From an uncultured Prevotella sp. (GTDB lineage: Bacteria; Bacteroidota; Bacteroidia; Bacteroidales; Bacteroidaceae), in the NCBI GenBank assembly GCA_947165435.1, contig CAMVAI010000002.1, positions 1 through 64,000 of the forward strand: a DNA stretch of 64,000 nucleotides, read 5' to 3'. Position 1 is the first letter of the stretch. The number at the start of each line of letters is the position of its first letter. The notes below the pieces were generated by a model. That model saw nothing but the letters and a program-made list of their open reading frames with translations, did not search any database and was not told where the DNA came from. The position numbers and the translations under genes are program-made. Shown here piece after piece: positions 17,372 to 26,281 of the stretch.

Positions 17372-19864
17372 TCAGAAGGCGAGGAAGGGAATGACTTGCA
17401 ACGCTGTATAGTCCCAGTCATTCCATTTGAAAGCACCTCTATACCATTGCCACGGCCTGATAGTGTACCAGTCATCAGAGTAAGGTTTATAAATATCTCC
17501 TGCCGTAGATGTCCAAATAGTGCTGTTCAGAGAAAAGGCTGTGATTCCTTTATCTGACTTAAGCGTGGTCCAGGCCGTGTAGGGGTCTCCGGTAACAGTG
17601 ATTTCAGAACTGCTACCGCGTGACAGCGTACAGCCGAGCAGATTGGTGAACAAAGCACTTAACTGCCCGATGCTTGGTATGAACCAGCTGCTTGCGCCAC
17701 TGGGGGGGGTAACCGTGTTTGCGTACTCTTCCACATATTCTACTGAGGTGTAATCCCAGGAGACGCGCCCGTTTTCTGCCTTCATGTCGGCCGTATGGGT
17801 GCGGCCGTCCATGTCGGCCGTTACCTGCCCCCAGTTGGCATCGGTCAGAGCATTGCTGGCCGTGACGGAAGGCGGTGTATATGACGAAATGGCTGGCTTG
17901 AACATGCTGGCGGGCAGATTGCAAGGGATCGTGCTGCTATATCCGACAGATCGTAACGTTGTCTTTGCCCACGATTTGGCTGAAGACCCCAGCGCCATCA
18001 CGTATCCGTGGGTGTAGCCTGCGGCGCGGTCGGTGGCCGACATGTCGGTGCTGACGACGATGCCGATAGGCGTCTTCGCGGGGTACTCGGCCAGCGTGCC
18101 GTACGTGCCGTCGCTGAAGTAGAGGTCGCCCACCACGGGCGGCACCAGCACCAGCGCCAGGCGGAAGCCGCGGTGCTCGGTCTCCGTGTCGTATTTGCGC
18201 CACTGCGTGTCGGTGTCCGACGTGGCGGCGTGGCCCTCGCCGTATCCGGGCTTCATGGGCTCGGTGCCGCCGGTGGAGCCTCCGCCGAGAATGGGTATGC
18301 GGTTGTTGGCATCACGGTCGAGGCAGTATTCCCAGAGGTTGCCGCTCATGTCGTAGAGGCCCAGCTCGTTGGTGACGTTCTTGCTGGCCACGGCTTCATA
18401 GCCGCCGGCGTCGTAGCGCACGCAGTCGGCATCGTTGTTGGTGCCGCTGTAGGTGTATCCCTTCGAGTGTATGCCTCCGCGTGCGGCGAACCGCCACTGC
18501 TGCTGGGTGGGCAGGGTGAACACGTAGCCGTCGGGGCGCTGGCCGTCCGTCAGCGTGTTGAGCTTGACGAGGAATCCGTCAGCCTTGGTGATGTCGTTCC
18601 ACGAAATATGGTTGACGGGATGGTTGGCCACTGCCGACGCGCCGGAGGGCAGCGACGACATGACGCTGCGCCAGAGCGCCGTGGTCACCTCGGTCTCGCC
18701 TATCCAGAAGTCGGGGCCTGAGTAGGTAGCCGCCGAGTTGGCCGCCGAGGTGCCTGCGTTGACCCGCTGCATGCGGAACGTCACGCCGTCCACCTGGTAC
18801 AGACCGGGCGACGACTGCTGGATGGTGCTGGCCGTGGGTGGCGCCCACTCCACGGTGCCGTTGCTGCCGATGGCGCCGAGGTGCAGCGTCTGGCCCATCA
18901 TCCACGACTCCACCCGGTTGATCTTGATGTAGTACGTCTTGCCGCTCTCCAGGCGCGAGGGGTCCATGGTGAAGGTGATGTTGCCGCCCGAGTACGACAG
19001 CCGCAGGAAGGCTACGGGCGTGCCCACCGTCGTCTGCTGGCAGAGCACCTGCGGGGGCAGCAGGCACGTGGCGTTCCACTCGTCGTTGCTGGCACTGCCG
19101 GTCCATACGGCGATGCGGCCGGCGTCGGTGTCGGCCACGGGGTCGGATAGTGTCACTCCGGGGGTGAGCGTCTCGGGGTCGGCGATGTTGACGGTGCGGC
19201 AGGCCCCGCCGACGATGTAGGCGCCGGTGTTCGTGAATCCGCTGTTGTTGATCAATATGCGCACGCGGGCCATGCGGTGCTCGAAGGTGAGCGCCGAGGC
19301 CGTGGCCGTGACGGTCTGCTCGGGGGCGTACATCAGGTCCGACAGGCGGAAGCCGTCGTTGGTCTCCTGGTCGGTGCGCACGGTCCACGTCGTGGGCTTC
19401 AGGGGCCTCACGGCGGGGAAGTAGCCGCGCACGGTGGCACTCGTGGCCCCGGGCTGGAAGTAGGGCTCGCGGTTGCCCGCCGGGCTGCCGCTGACGGCCT
19501 TGGCCGTGGTGGCGCCGCTCTGGATGGTATAGACGGCGCTCTCGACGGTGGAGCCCGCCGTGAAGTGGGCCGTGAACTGCTCGCCCTGATAGAACTCGGT
19601 GCCGTCCTCGCCGTGCCCGTCGCCCGTGGCTATGCGCGTGGCGGCGCCGGCCCATGCGCCGCCGGCCCATGCGCCGCCGCTCCATGCGCCGGCATCGCTA
19701 CTGGCCGCGCCGATGTTCAGCGTGATGGGCTGCCCGCCCAGGTCGCCGTTGCCGGCCTGCAGCCCGATGCTCTCGGAGCAGCCGCCCAGCAGCAAGGGCA
19801 GCGAGAATATCGCTGCATACTGTATGCTACACATGTGTTTTCTCATCGTCATCATAATCGTCAA
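17372..19864 (-). CDS. fimbrillin-FGE tip adhesin with Lcl_C-like domain
   Basis: 830 residues: lipobox LLLGGC (Cys29), AATRIATG after a short GAWAG repeat, fimbrillin-like domain to about 370 (FRLSDLMYAPEQ, FEHRMARVRIL, CLLPPQVL), FGE-like about 375-565 (WIGETEVTTALW, FTLPTQQQWRFAARGG, ELGLYDMSGN, GFRLALV), then an Lcl_C/DUF1566-like module (GDLYFSDGTYG at about 577, GIVVSTDMSATDRAAGY, SWFIPSIGQL at about 722). The end VIPFLAF departs from the usual VRPVLAF. The WSGGAWAGGAWAG stretch is encoded by a 15-bp tandem repeat (about 19645-19692). A 7-bp-arm version of the signal-codon palindrome is at 19798-19816. Confidence 0.87.
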   Translation of the reverse strand: MTIMMTMRKHMCSIQYAAIFSLPLLLGGCSESIGLQAGNGDLGGQPITLNIGAASSDAGAWSGGAWAGGAWAGAATRIATGDGHGEDGTEFYQGEQFTAHFTAGSTVESAVYTIQSGATTAKAVSGSPAGNREPYFQPGATSATVRGYFPAVRPLKPTTWTVRTDQETNDGFRLSDLMYAPEQTVTATASALTFEHRMARVRILINNSGFTNTGAYIVGGACRTVNIADPETLTPGVTLSDPVADTDAGRIAVWTGSASNDEWNATCLLPPQVLCQQTTVGTPVAFLRLSYSGGNITFTMDPSRLESGKTYYIKINRVESWMMGQTLHLGAIGSNGTVEWAPPTASTIQQSSPGLYQVDGVTFRMQRVNAGTSAANSAATYSGPDFWIGETEVTTALWRSVMSSLPSGASAVANHPVNHISWNDITKADGFLVKLNTLTDGQRPDGYVFTLPTQQQWRFAARGGIHSKGYTYSGTNNDADCVRYDAGGYEAVASKNVTNELGLYDMSGNLWEYCLDRDANNRIPILGGGSTGGTEPMKPGYGEGHAATSDTDTQWRKYDTETEHRGFRLALVLVPPVVGDLYFSDGTYGTLAEYPAKTPIGIVVSTDMSATDRAAGYTHGYVMALGSSAKSWAKTTLRSVGYSSTIPCNLPASMFKPAISSYTPPSVTASNALTDANWGQVTADMDGRTHTADMKAENGRVSWDYTSVEYVEEYANTVTPPSGASSWFIPSIGQLSALFTNLLGCTLSRGSSSEITVTGDPYTAWTTLKSDKGITAFSLNSTIWTSTAGDIYKPYSDDWYTIRPWQWYRGAFKWNDWDYTALQVIPFLAF

Positions 19865-19872
19865 TATATCAT

Positions 19873-19907
19873 GTTCAATGTATCATGTTCAATGTTCAAT
19901 GTCCAAT
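19873..19907. repeat. heptanucleotide leader repeat (5 units)
   Basis: Five contiguous 7-bp units of GTTCAAT type fill the gap between the stop at 19909 and the start at 19864. Comparable period-7 tracts with other unit sequences precede several array genes. Confidence 0.75.
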
Positions 19908-19908
19908 G

Positions 19909-22512
19909 TCAGAAGGCCAGCACGGGGCGGACGCGGAGGAAGGTGCTGTTGCTAGTGTCCACGAGGTCTTTCTTCATAAAGTGCATGTACACATTTGCAC
20001 CGTCATTTCTAAGGTAGAGGTACGAGTCGCCGGCGGTGCCGTTCTCAAGGTTGGCCTCCGACCCGGAGGTGGTCTCCGTACAGGTGGCTATATGGTAGCT
20101 GTAGTTGCCTTTGTTCGAGTGGTTGAAACGGTCGTACTGCGAGCTGGACAGCCCAGCACCCGACAGCCATGACTGCACGTTTGTATCCAGTTCGGAACAT
20201 GTAATGTCGGCCGATTTATAAAATGTATTCACCGTGACCCACGTCTCCGACCCTGTGTACTTGGCCGGGCGCACTGCGTGCAGTATGGCATACACCTGTC
20301 CCATCGACGGTAGATACCATCCGCTGCTGCTGGCCGGGGCGTTGGGCTCGGCGGCGGCCAGCACCGACGGGCGGAACGTCATGGCGGCGTCGATAAACGT
20401 CAGGCTGCTCTGCGGCTGACCGTCGGTGGCCATGCGCTGGCATGCTGTCAGACAGTGCGTCAGCCCATCGAGGTCGTTCTTGATGGCTCCGGGAATGTTG
20501 AGCGAGCTCATGGGCAGCCAGTGTGTCAGCATGTCGGTGACCTGCTTGTTCCAGTACTGCTCCACGCACCAGTGCATCGTCGTCGTATTGTCGTTCTTCA
20601 TCACGCGCTTCTCTATCTCCAGCGCCATGACATAGCCCGAGCGGTAGCCGCGCTGCTGGTCGGCGGGGCTGGTGGCGGTCGAGAACACGATGCCGACGGG
20701 CGTCTTGCCGGGGTGCTCCCTCATGGTGCCCCACGAGCCGTCGGAGAAGTAGAGTTCGCCCACCTTCACGCGGCGCAGGCAGAGGCGGAAGCCCACGTCG
20801 TCCTGGCCGTGGCCGTCGTAGTTGTCGCCGTAGCGGTCGGAGTATAGCTGCTGATCAGTACTGTTGCGCCATCCGCCGCCGGCATACATGTAAGGCTTGG
20901 CAGCGTCGGAACCGCTCGACTTGTCGCGTATAAACTCCTGCATGTTGCCCGACATGTCGTAGATTCCAAGCTCGTTGGGCTGCAGCTGCGCCACAGGGTG
21001 GCATGAGCCGCCAGCATTCCCGCTGTGCCACGCCACGTCGGTGACCGTGTTGCTGCCGCTGTAGGTATAGCTCCGGGAATGTATGCCGCCGGCCGCCGCA
21101 TAACGCCATTCTGCCAGCGAGGGCAGGCAGAAGCGGTAGCCCGCCGGCCGCTGGCCCTCGGTCATCTGGTTCAGCTTGTCGAGGAATCCGTTCAGGGCCC
21201 AGATGTTATGGGCTGCGGCATTGGCCCCGTTCAGGTTGACCATCTGCACCGGGTAGTTGTCGGCATCGCTGCACTGGCCCGCTGTAGCCGTTGTTGCGCC
21301 CGAGGCTTTCACCGCCGGCTTGGCGAGCCCCACGGCGGCCCACAGGCCGTTGGTCACCTCGGTCTCGCCGATGTAGTAGTCGTAGCCAGGGGCTGCTATG
21401 GCCGTCGTCCCGCGGTAGGCACTGGCCCCGCTCTTCACCGGCACCATCTTGAAGGCCTGGTCCCCCACATAGTACGTGTTGGGGGCCGACTGCGCGGTGG
21501 TCGGCGCGGTGGTCGAGCCCGTGTTCTGGCTCCATCCCGTCATGGCGACCGTGGTGCCCGCCTGCGGGGCGCTGGGCGCGACGTTGAGCTGATAGCTGTA
21601 GCCACTCTGGAGCGTCTGGTCGGCGGTGAAGCGGTAGCGCACGATGCCGCGGTCGGTCTCCACCTCGAGCCATGCCAGGCTGACGGCCATCTGCTGCGGG
21701 GGCAAAAGTGCCGTGCAGGTGATGGCGGCGGCAGACTCGCCGCTGTACATCGTGACGGGTTCCGTAGGAGTGATCTGGTCGGACAGTCCCGTATGGTTCT
21801 CAAGCGTGACGTTCTCGGAGAGGTGTATCCCCAGTGTGCCGTTGTCCACAAGGCTGACGGTGCGCCATCCGGAGACGATGCGCACGCCCCGGATGCTGCT
21901 CACGCCATCGCCCTTGGCAACGCTGACGATAATGCGGGCCATGAGATGCCGCATGCGTAGCACTCCCGTAGCCACGGTATAGCTGTCCAGCTGGCGCTTC
22001 ACTACGCCCGAGCCGTACATCAGGTCGGATGCCTGATAGCCCGCGTCGCCCGACTGGTCGGCCCGGACGGTGAACGCCGTGCCAGGATATTCGTCACCTG
22101 TGCCCGCAGAAGGGTGGTAGGCGTCTATCCATACCTCCTGCTCGCCCATAGCCAGATAGCGGTCGGGGGCGATGGTCAGCCCGCCCGACCCGTCGGCAGT
22201 GCCCACGGTGCTGGCCGCAGCAACGCCGTCGGCATCGGTCACGGTGCCGCCAAGGAACCTCAGCTCCACCTTCTGCCCGCTGGCCAGCTGCGTCAGCTGC
22301 AACGGGCCGTCGGCAGTGGTGGCTGTGCGGGTTTCGGCGGTGACTCCGCCGTTATAGTCATCGATGGTGGCCGACAGGCGGATGCGTGCCGGCTGTGTGG
22401 TGTCTGCTTGTGTGTCGTATTCTGAGTGGCATGATGACAGTGCCAGCAGACCCGCCAGCGGGAGCACCGTCATCAGCCTGACTTTTATAGATATGAATTG
22501 ATTCATCGTCAT
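19909..22512 (-). CDS. fimbrillin-FGE tip adhesin with Lcl_C-like domain
   Basis: 867 residues: lipobox ALSSC (Cys28), AETRTATT near 60, fimbrillin-like domain to about 365 (YQASDLMYGSG, MRHLMARIIVSV, LLPPQQM), FGE-like about 372-575 (YYIGETEVTNGLW, FCLPSLAEWRYAAAGG, PNELGIYDMSGN, GFRLCLRR), Lcl_C-like module (GELYFSDGSWG, GIVFSTATSPADQQRGY, GWYLPSMGQVYAI at about 732, end RVRPVLAF). Unusually for the array, the FGE segment ends in LCL. Its signal peptide (SIKVRLMTVLPLAGLLAL) is unrelated to the YAAIASLPL type of most neighbours, so it lacks the palindrome. Confidence 0.87.
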   Translation of the reverse strand: MTMNQFISIKVRLMTVLPLAGLLALSSCHSEYDTQADTTQPARIRLSATIDDYNGGVTAETRTATTADGPLQLTQLASGQKVELRFLGGTVTDADGVAAASTVGTADGSGGLTIAPDRYLAMGEQEVWIDAYHPSAGTGDEYPGTAFTVRADQSGDAGYQASDLMYGSGVVKRQLDSYTVATGVLRMRHLMARIIVSVAKGDGVSSIRGVRIVSGWRTVSLVDNGTLGIHLSENVTLENHTGLSDQITPTEPVTMYSGESAAAITCTALLPPQQMAVSLAWLEVETDRGIVRYRFTADQTLQSGYSYQLNVAPSAPQAGTTVAMTGWSQNTGSTTAPTTAQSAPNTYYVGDQAFKMVPVKSGASAYRGTTAIAAPGYDYYIGETEVTNGLWAAVGLAKPAVKASGATTATAGQCSDADNYPVQMVNLNGANAAAHNIWALNGFLDKLNQMTEGQRPAGYRFCLPSLAEWRYAAAGGIHSRSYTYSGSNTVTDVAWHSGNAGGSCHPVAQLQPNELGIYDMSGNMQEFIRDKSSGSDAAKPYMYAGGGWRNSTDQQLYSDRYGDNYDGHGQDDVGFRLCLRRVKVGELYFSDGSWGTMREHPGKTPVGIVFSTATSPADQQRGYRSGYVMALEIEKRVMKNDNTTTMHWCVEQYWNKQVTDMLTHWLPMSSLNIPGAIKNDLDGLTHCLTACQRMATDGQPQSSLTFIDAAMTFRPSVLAAAEPNAPASSSGWYLPSMGQVYAILHAVRPAKYTGSETWVTVNTFYKSADITCSELDTNVQSWLSGAGLSSSQYDRFNHSNKGNYSYHIATCTETTSGSEANLENGTAGDSYLYLRNDGANVYMHFMKKDLVDTSNSTFLRVRPVLAF

Positions 22513-22551
22513 ACGATTTATATATGCTATGTATTGTGTAGTAATGCTTGA

Positions 22552-25200
22552 TTAGTCGTCAAGCCGGGTTATCACCACGCGGCCTGCTCCGATGCGCAAT
22601 CCCGACTCGGTATGGAAGTCGCTGGCCGTACAGCCGCCTACGGTGCCGTTGGCACCCCATGATGAGCCGCCGGCGCCGCCCACAGAGCCATTAGTATTGG
22701 ACCCAATGGAGGTTCGGGTGTTGCCACCAAGAAAACCACCACCCCCACCGCCGGCGCCTACTTGCGAACCACCTATACCAGTCTGAGTGTCAGTAGCTCC
22801 GTTGGCTCCGCAGCTGTTGGTGCCGTTGTTGTTAGTGTTGCCGTTGGAGTAAACGACGGCCGCTCCCGTAGAGACACTCCTTATGCAGCTCGTGCCGCCG
22901 CCGTCACCGCCATTGCTGGGATTGTCTTTCCAGCTGCCGCCGCCGGCACCGCCGGCCACAAGCAGCAGACCCGTCTCGCCGCTGCCACCGTTGTATATGC
23001 TGTGGGTGGTGGTGATGGGGCCTATATCGCTCGTGGCTATGTGGGTGGCTCCGCCGCCTGCTCCACCGCCTTCAAAGTTGGTCTTACCAATACCGCCATT
23101 GCCGCCGCCGTTCCATCCGCCGGCAGGTCCCGGAGTTGTCGAGCCTGTCGTAATGCCATTAGGACCCTTGCCGCCCACATAGATATAGAGCGTCTGACTG
23201 CTGGGCACAAGCAACTGTATGCGGGCGTAGCCGCCCTTGCCGCCTAATGACGTCACGTCATTGCGCCCGTAGCTGTCGCCACCCTGAGCGCCCCAAGCCT
23301 CCAGGCTGTAGGTGCCGGCTGTTAGTGCCAGCGTCTGCACGCTGCCCGTGTAGTCAAAGCTCCACATGGACGTAGTGCGGCTCTGCACCAGCACTAAGCG
23401 CAGACCCTGGTGGGCCGTCACGCCCGTAGCGTCACAGGTGTGGATCTTGGCCGATACCGGCACTTCGGCGTGGGTGGATGCAAAATAGACACTGCCGCCA
23501 CGGGTGATGTAGTTGCCGGAGCTGTTCTTCTCGGTCGTAAACTCCCACACGTTGCCCGACATGTCGTACAGCCCCAGCGCGTTGGGTAGCTTCAGGCCCA
23601 CTGCCTGGTTCGTGTTCGAAGCCTCGCCATTGAACCATGCTACGTCGGTGGCCGTTGCCGACCCGCTGAAGTCATAGGTGGTCTGCAGAGTACCCTCGTG
23701 GGCAGCATATTCCCACTTGTCGGCCGAGGGTATGGCAAAAGACCAGCCCGTGGGCCTTTGGTCGGCCGTAGCGTCGTTCAGACGGGCCACAAAGGTTTGA
23801 AACTGGGCATAGGTGGTGTTCACCATCGGGTAGTTGTCGCCATAGGTGGCACCGTCGGCATCGCTGGTATAGGAACTGCCGGTGGTGAGCGAACCCATGA
23901 CGGCCTTCCACAAGCCCTGAGTCACCTCGGTCTGCCCCATGTAGTAGTCGCTCATGTCGCCTGGCGAATAGACGTAGTTGGTGCCTGTTTTGTTGGTGTA
24001 GGTACCGCCCTTCACAAAGTTCATCTGGAACACGGCAGTGCCTACCCGGAACACCATGTTTCCCTGTACGGCATCATTGTCCTCCATGGTGCCGGCTGTC
24101 CAGCCGCTGACAGTCGTCGTCGCGCCCAGGGCGGCGCGGTCGAGCCGGCAGGTGGCGGTGTACTGCGTGTTGCTGGCCAGCGTCTGGTCGGTGTCGCCGA
24201 AGGCAAAGTAGGCCGTTCCCTGGTCGGTCTGCACCTCTATGAAGCGGCGGCTCTTGCGCAGGGTCTGCGGGGGCAGCAGGGCGGCCGCGCTGACGGTGGC
24301 TGCTGCCGACGTGCCGCCCGCCATCACGCGGAGCGGCTCGCTCTGGCCCACGGGGTCGCTGAGTGCGGCTCCCGTCTCGCCGGCGGCATAGGGCACGAGC
24401 TCGGCCGGTGTCTTCAGGTTCACCGTGCGGTAGCCCTGCACCAGGTTCACCGCCGTGACGGTGGCGCTGATGCGGTTGTCAACCGCGACCACGACCTTGG
24501 CCATGCGGTGCTCGAACGTGAGCGTGGCCTGGCCCGTGGTGGTGTTGATCGCGGTGGAGGGGGCGTACATCAGGTCGCTCTGGCGGTAGCCCGCGTCGCT
24601 GCTCTGGTCCTGGCTGACGGTGAATGTGGCCAGCGAGGGGCTGGCATTGGGCGCGCCGTCCGTGCCGCCGATGCGCCACGGGTAGTAGGCCGTGATGGTG
24701 GCACCGGTGCTGCCGGCGTTCTGCTTCAGGTAGGGCTGCACGCCGGGTGTGGCCGCGCCGCCGGCGGCAGTGGTGTAGGTGGTGGCATCGACGGTGGTGC
24801 CCGTCAGAAGGGCGTAGAACTGGTCGCCGGCGGCGAGACCCGTCGTCTCGCTGTTCACGTCGGCCCCGGCACGGGTAGTGCGGCTGTTCACACTGGCCGT
24901 GGCACGGGTAGTGGGGCTGTTCATGCCTTCAGCGGCGCGGGTTACGACGGTCTGTCCGGCGGTGGCGGAGACATGCACGCCGACACTGACGGGGATGCCG
25001 GCGACTTCGGTGCCGGCCTCGGGCTCATTGGCGCTACAGCCTGCCGCCAGCAGCACGGCCAGCGGTGCGGCCAGCCATGCTGCCGTCGCAGACAGCCACG
25101 GCAGCATGCCGCCCGTCTTGTGTTTCGTTGTCATAGTGTTCATCATCATATTATATATGTATATGTGTGTATATCTGTGATTGTAGGTTCTGTGATTCAT
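22552..25200 (-). CDS. fimbrillin-FGE tip adhesin with glycine-rich (ALK/LTK-like) domain
   Basis: 882 residues as drawn. The ATG at 25200 follows the previous stop by one base, which favours coupling, but the first 17 residues (HIYIYN-type) come from a TA-rich repeat; starts at 25149 or 25134 give a more normal signal peptide with lipobox LLAAGC. The segment after the lipobox has at least three Arg sites (VTRAAE, TTRATA, TTRAGA) made by an in-frame duplication near 24855-24945. The fimbrillin-like domain (YRQSDLMYAPS, FEHRMAKVVVAV, LLPPQTL) resembles that of 34872-38336. The FGE-like part has YYMGQTEVTQGLW and PNALGLYDMSGN. The glycine-rich end starts DYTGSVQTLAL and has LYIYVGGKG, GWNGGG and LLVAGGAGGG. 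Confidence 0.85.
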   Translation of the reverse strand: MNHRTYNHRYTHIYIYNMMMNTMTTKHKTGGMLPWLSATAAWLAAPLAVLLAAGCSANEPEAGTEVAGIPVSVGVHVSATAGQTVVTRAAEGMNSPTTRATASVNSRTTRAGADVNSETTGLAAGDQFYALLTGTTVDATTYTTAAGGAATPGVQPYLKQNAGSTGATITAYYPWRIGGTDGAPNASPSLATFTVSQDQSSDAGYRQSDLMYAPSTAINTTTGQATLTFEHRMAKVVVAVDNRISATVTAVNLVQGYRTVNLKTPAELVPYAAGETGAALSDPVGQSEPLRVMAGGTSAAATVSAAALLPPQTLRKSRRFIEVQTDQGTAYFAFGDTDQTLASNTQYTATCRLDRAALGATTTVSGWTAGTMEDNDAVQGNMVFRVGTAVFQMNFVKGGTYTNKTGTNYVYSPGDMSDYYMGQTEVTQGLWKAVMGSLTTGSSYTSDADGATYGDNYPMVNTTYAQFQTFVARLNDATADQRPTGWSFAIPSADKWEYAAHEGTLQTTYDFSGSATATDVAWFNGEASNTNQAVGLKLPNALGLYDMSGNVWEFTTEKNSSGNYITRGGSVYFASTHAEVPVSAKIHTCDATGVTAHQGLRLVLVQSRTTSMWSFDYTGSVQTLALTAGTYSLEAWGAQGGDSYGRNDVTSLGGKGGYARIQLLVPSSQTLYIYVGGKGPNGITTGSTTPGPAGGWNGGGNGGIGKTNFEGGGAGGGATHIATSDIGPITTTHSIYNGGSGETGLLLVAGGAGGGSWKDNPSNGGDGGGTSCIRSVSTGAAVVYSNGNTNNNGTNSCGANGATDTQTGIGGSQVGAGGGGGGFLGGNTRTSIGSNTNGSVGGAGGSSWGANGTVGGCTASDFHTESGLRIGAGRVVITRLDD

Positions 25201-25201
25201 A

Positions 25202-26281
25202 TCAGTAGCTGTAGCGGTGGGTGGCGCCCCACTCGCCGTCGGCGGTGAGCGTCATGGCATCGCCCCCGGCACTGCCGCCCGGGCCGAAGAACTGGCCCTC
25301 GTACTGCGTCGTCTCGTTCACGGCGACGGGCACGTTCTCGAACACGCGCTCCTTGAGCGTCTGCCCGTCGGCATCGAGGGCCGTCACGGTGAGCCGCGTC
25401 AGCCGGTCGTCCTCCTCGTGGGGGAAGGTGTAGATGTCCAGCACGCGCGGACCGTCCTGGCCCACCTGGCGCAGCTCGGTCTGCTTCGACTGCACGATGC
25501 CCCACCCCAGCGCGGGCGAGAAGGTGCTGGAGCCGCCCAGGTAGTAGAGCTTCATCTGGCTCAGCCGGGCGGGCAGCTCGTCGTCGGTCAGCACCAGGCG
25601 GAAGCGGGCCACACAGCGGTGCAGCGTGATGTCGATGGTCTGGCGGTCGGCGGCATCGGCAATGCTGAGCGTGCCGCAGTAGGCGAAGGTGTCGGTCACC
25701 TTGTTGTTGTGGAATGTCACCTTGTCCTCCGACGACACCGTGCAGTTGCCTTCGCCCGAGTGGGCGATGCACACCACGCGGTAGTCGCCGGCAGCGAGCT
25801 GCAGGCCCACGGTGCCGAAGTCGTCGGTCTGCTTGTCGAGCGTCTGCACGATGGTCTGCACCTTCGAGCCGTCGGCGGCAAACACCACCACCGACAGGCG
25901 CGTGGCTATCTGCACGATGGGTACGGCGGCGCGGGTGGCCCCCGCTGCATGGGCGGCAGATGCCGGGCTGGCGTTGGCGGCACGGCTGGTGCCGTCCCAC
26001 CGGCTGTTATCCTCGGGGGTGGTCATGCGCAGCACGACGTTGGCCGCGTCGGCAGTGACGCTGGCGGTCTTGCCAGTCTGCTCGTCGGTGATGGCTTTCT
26101 CGCACGAGGCGAACGTGAGCAGTGCCGACACGGCCACGAGTGCGGCCCTGCGGCGGTCGCGGTGGCTGAGGTAGTGATGGTGGTATATCATATCGTTGTC
26201 GATGATATAGTTGTTATAGATGCTATAGATGCGATAGATGAGATAGATGCGATAGATGAGACAGCGGTCGCCGGAAGTCAT
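25202..26281 (-). CDS. FimB/Mfa2-like lipoprotein in the adhesin array
   Basis: 359 residues as drawn. The mature part (lipobox TFASC) shows IATRLSVVVFAADGSKV, GDYRVVCIAHSG and ITLHRCVARFRLVL segments like FimB/Mfa2 accessory pilins, and lacks the FGE and C-terminal modules. The ATG at 26281 overlaps the previous stop (ATGA), favouring coupling, yet the first 30 residues (IYRIYLIYRIY) are encoded by 9-bp repeats at 26212-26261. Starting at 26191 (MIYHHHYLSH) gives a conventional signal peptide. It probably joins or caps tip subunits from this sub-operon (26278-27735, this gene, 22552-25200). Confidence 0.75.
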   Translation of the reverse strand: MTSGDRCLIYRIYLIYRIYSIYNNYIIDNDMIYHHHYLSHRDRRRAALVAVSALLTFASCEKAITDEQTGKTASVTADAANVVLRMTTPEDNSRWDGTSRAANASPASAAHAAGATRAAVPIVQIATRLSVVVFAADGSKVQTIVQTLDKQTDDFGTVGLQLAAGDYRVVCIAHSGEGNCTVSSEDKVTFHNNKVTDTFAYCGTLSIADAADRQTIDITLHRCVARFRLVLTDDELPARLSQMKLYYLGGSSTFSPALGWGIVQSKQTELRQVGQDGPRVLDIYTFPHEEDDRLTRLTVTALDADGQTLKERVFENVPVAVNETTQYEGQFFGPGGSAGGDAMTLTADGEWGATHRYSY

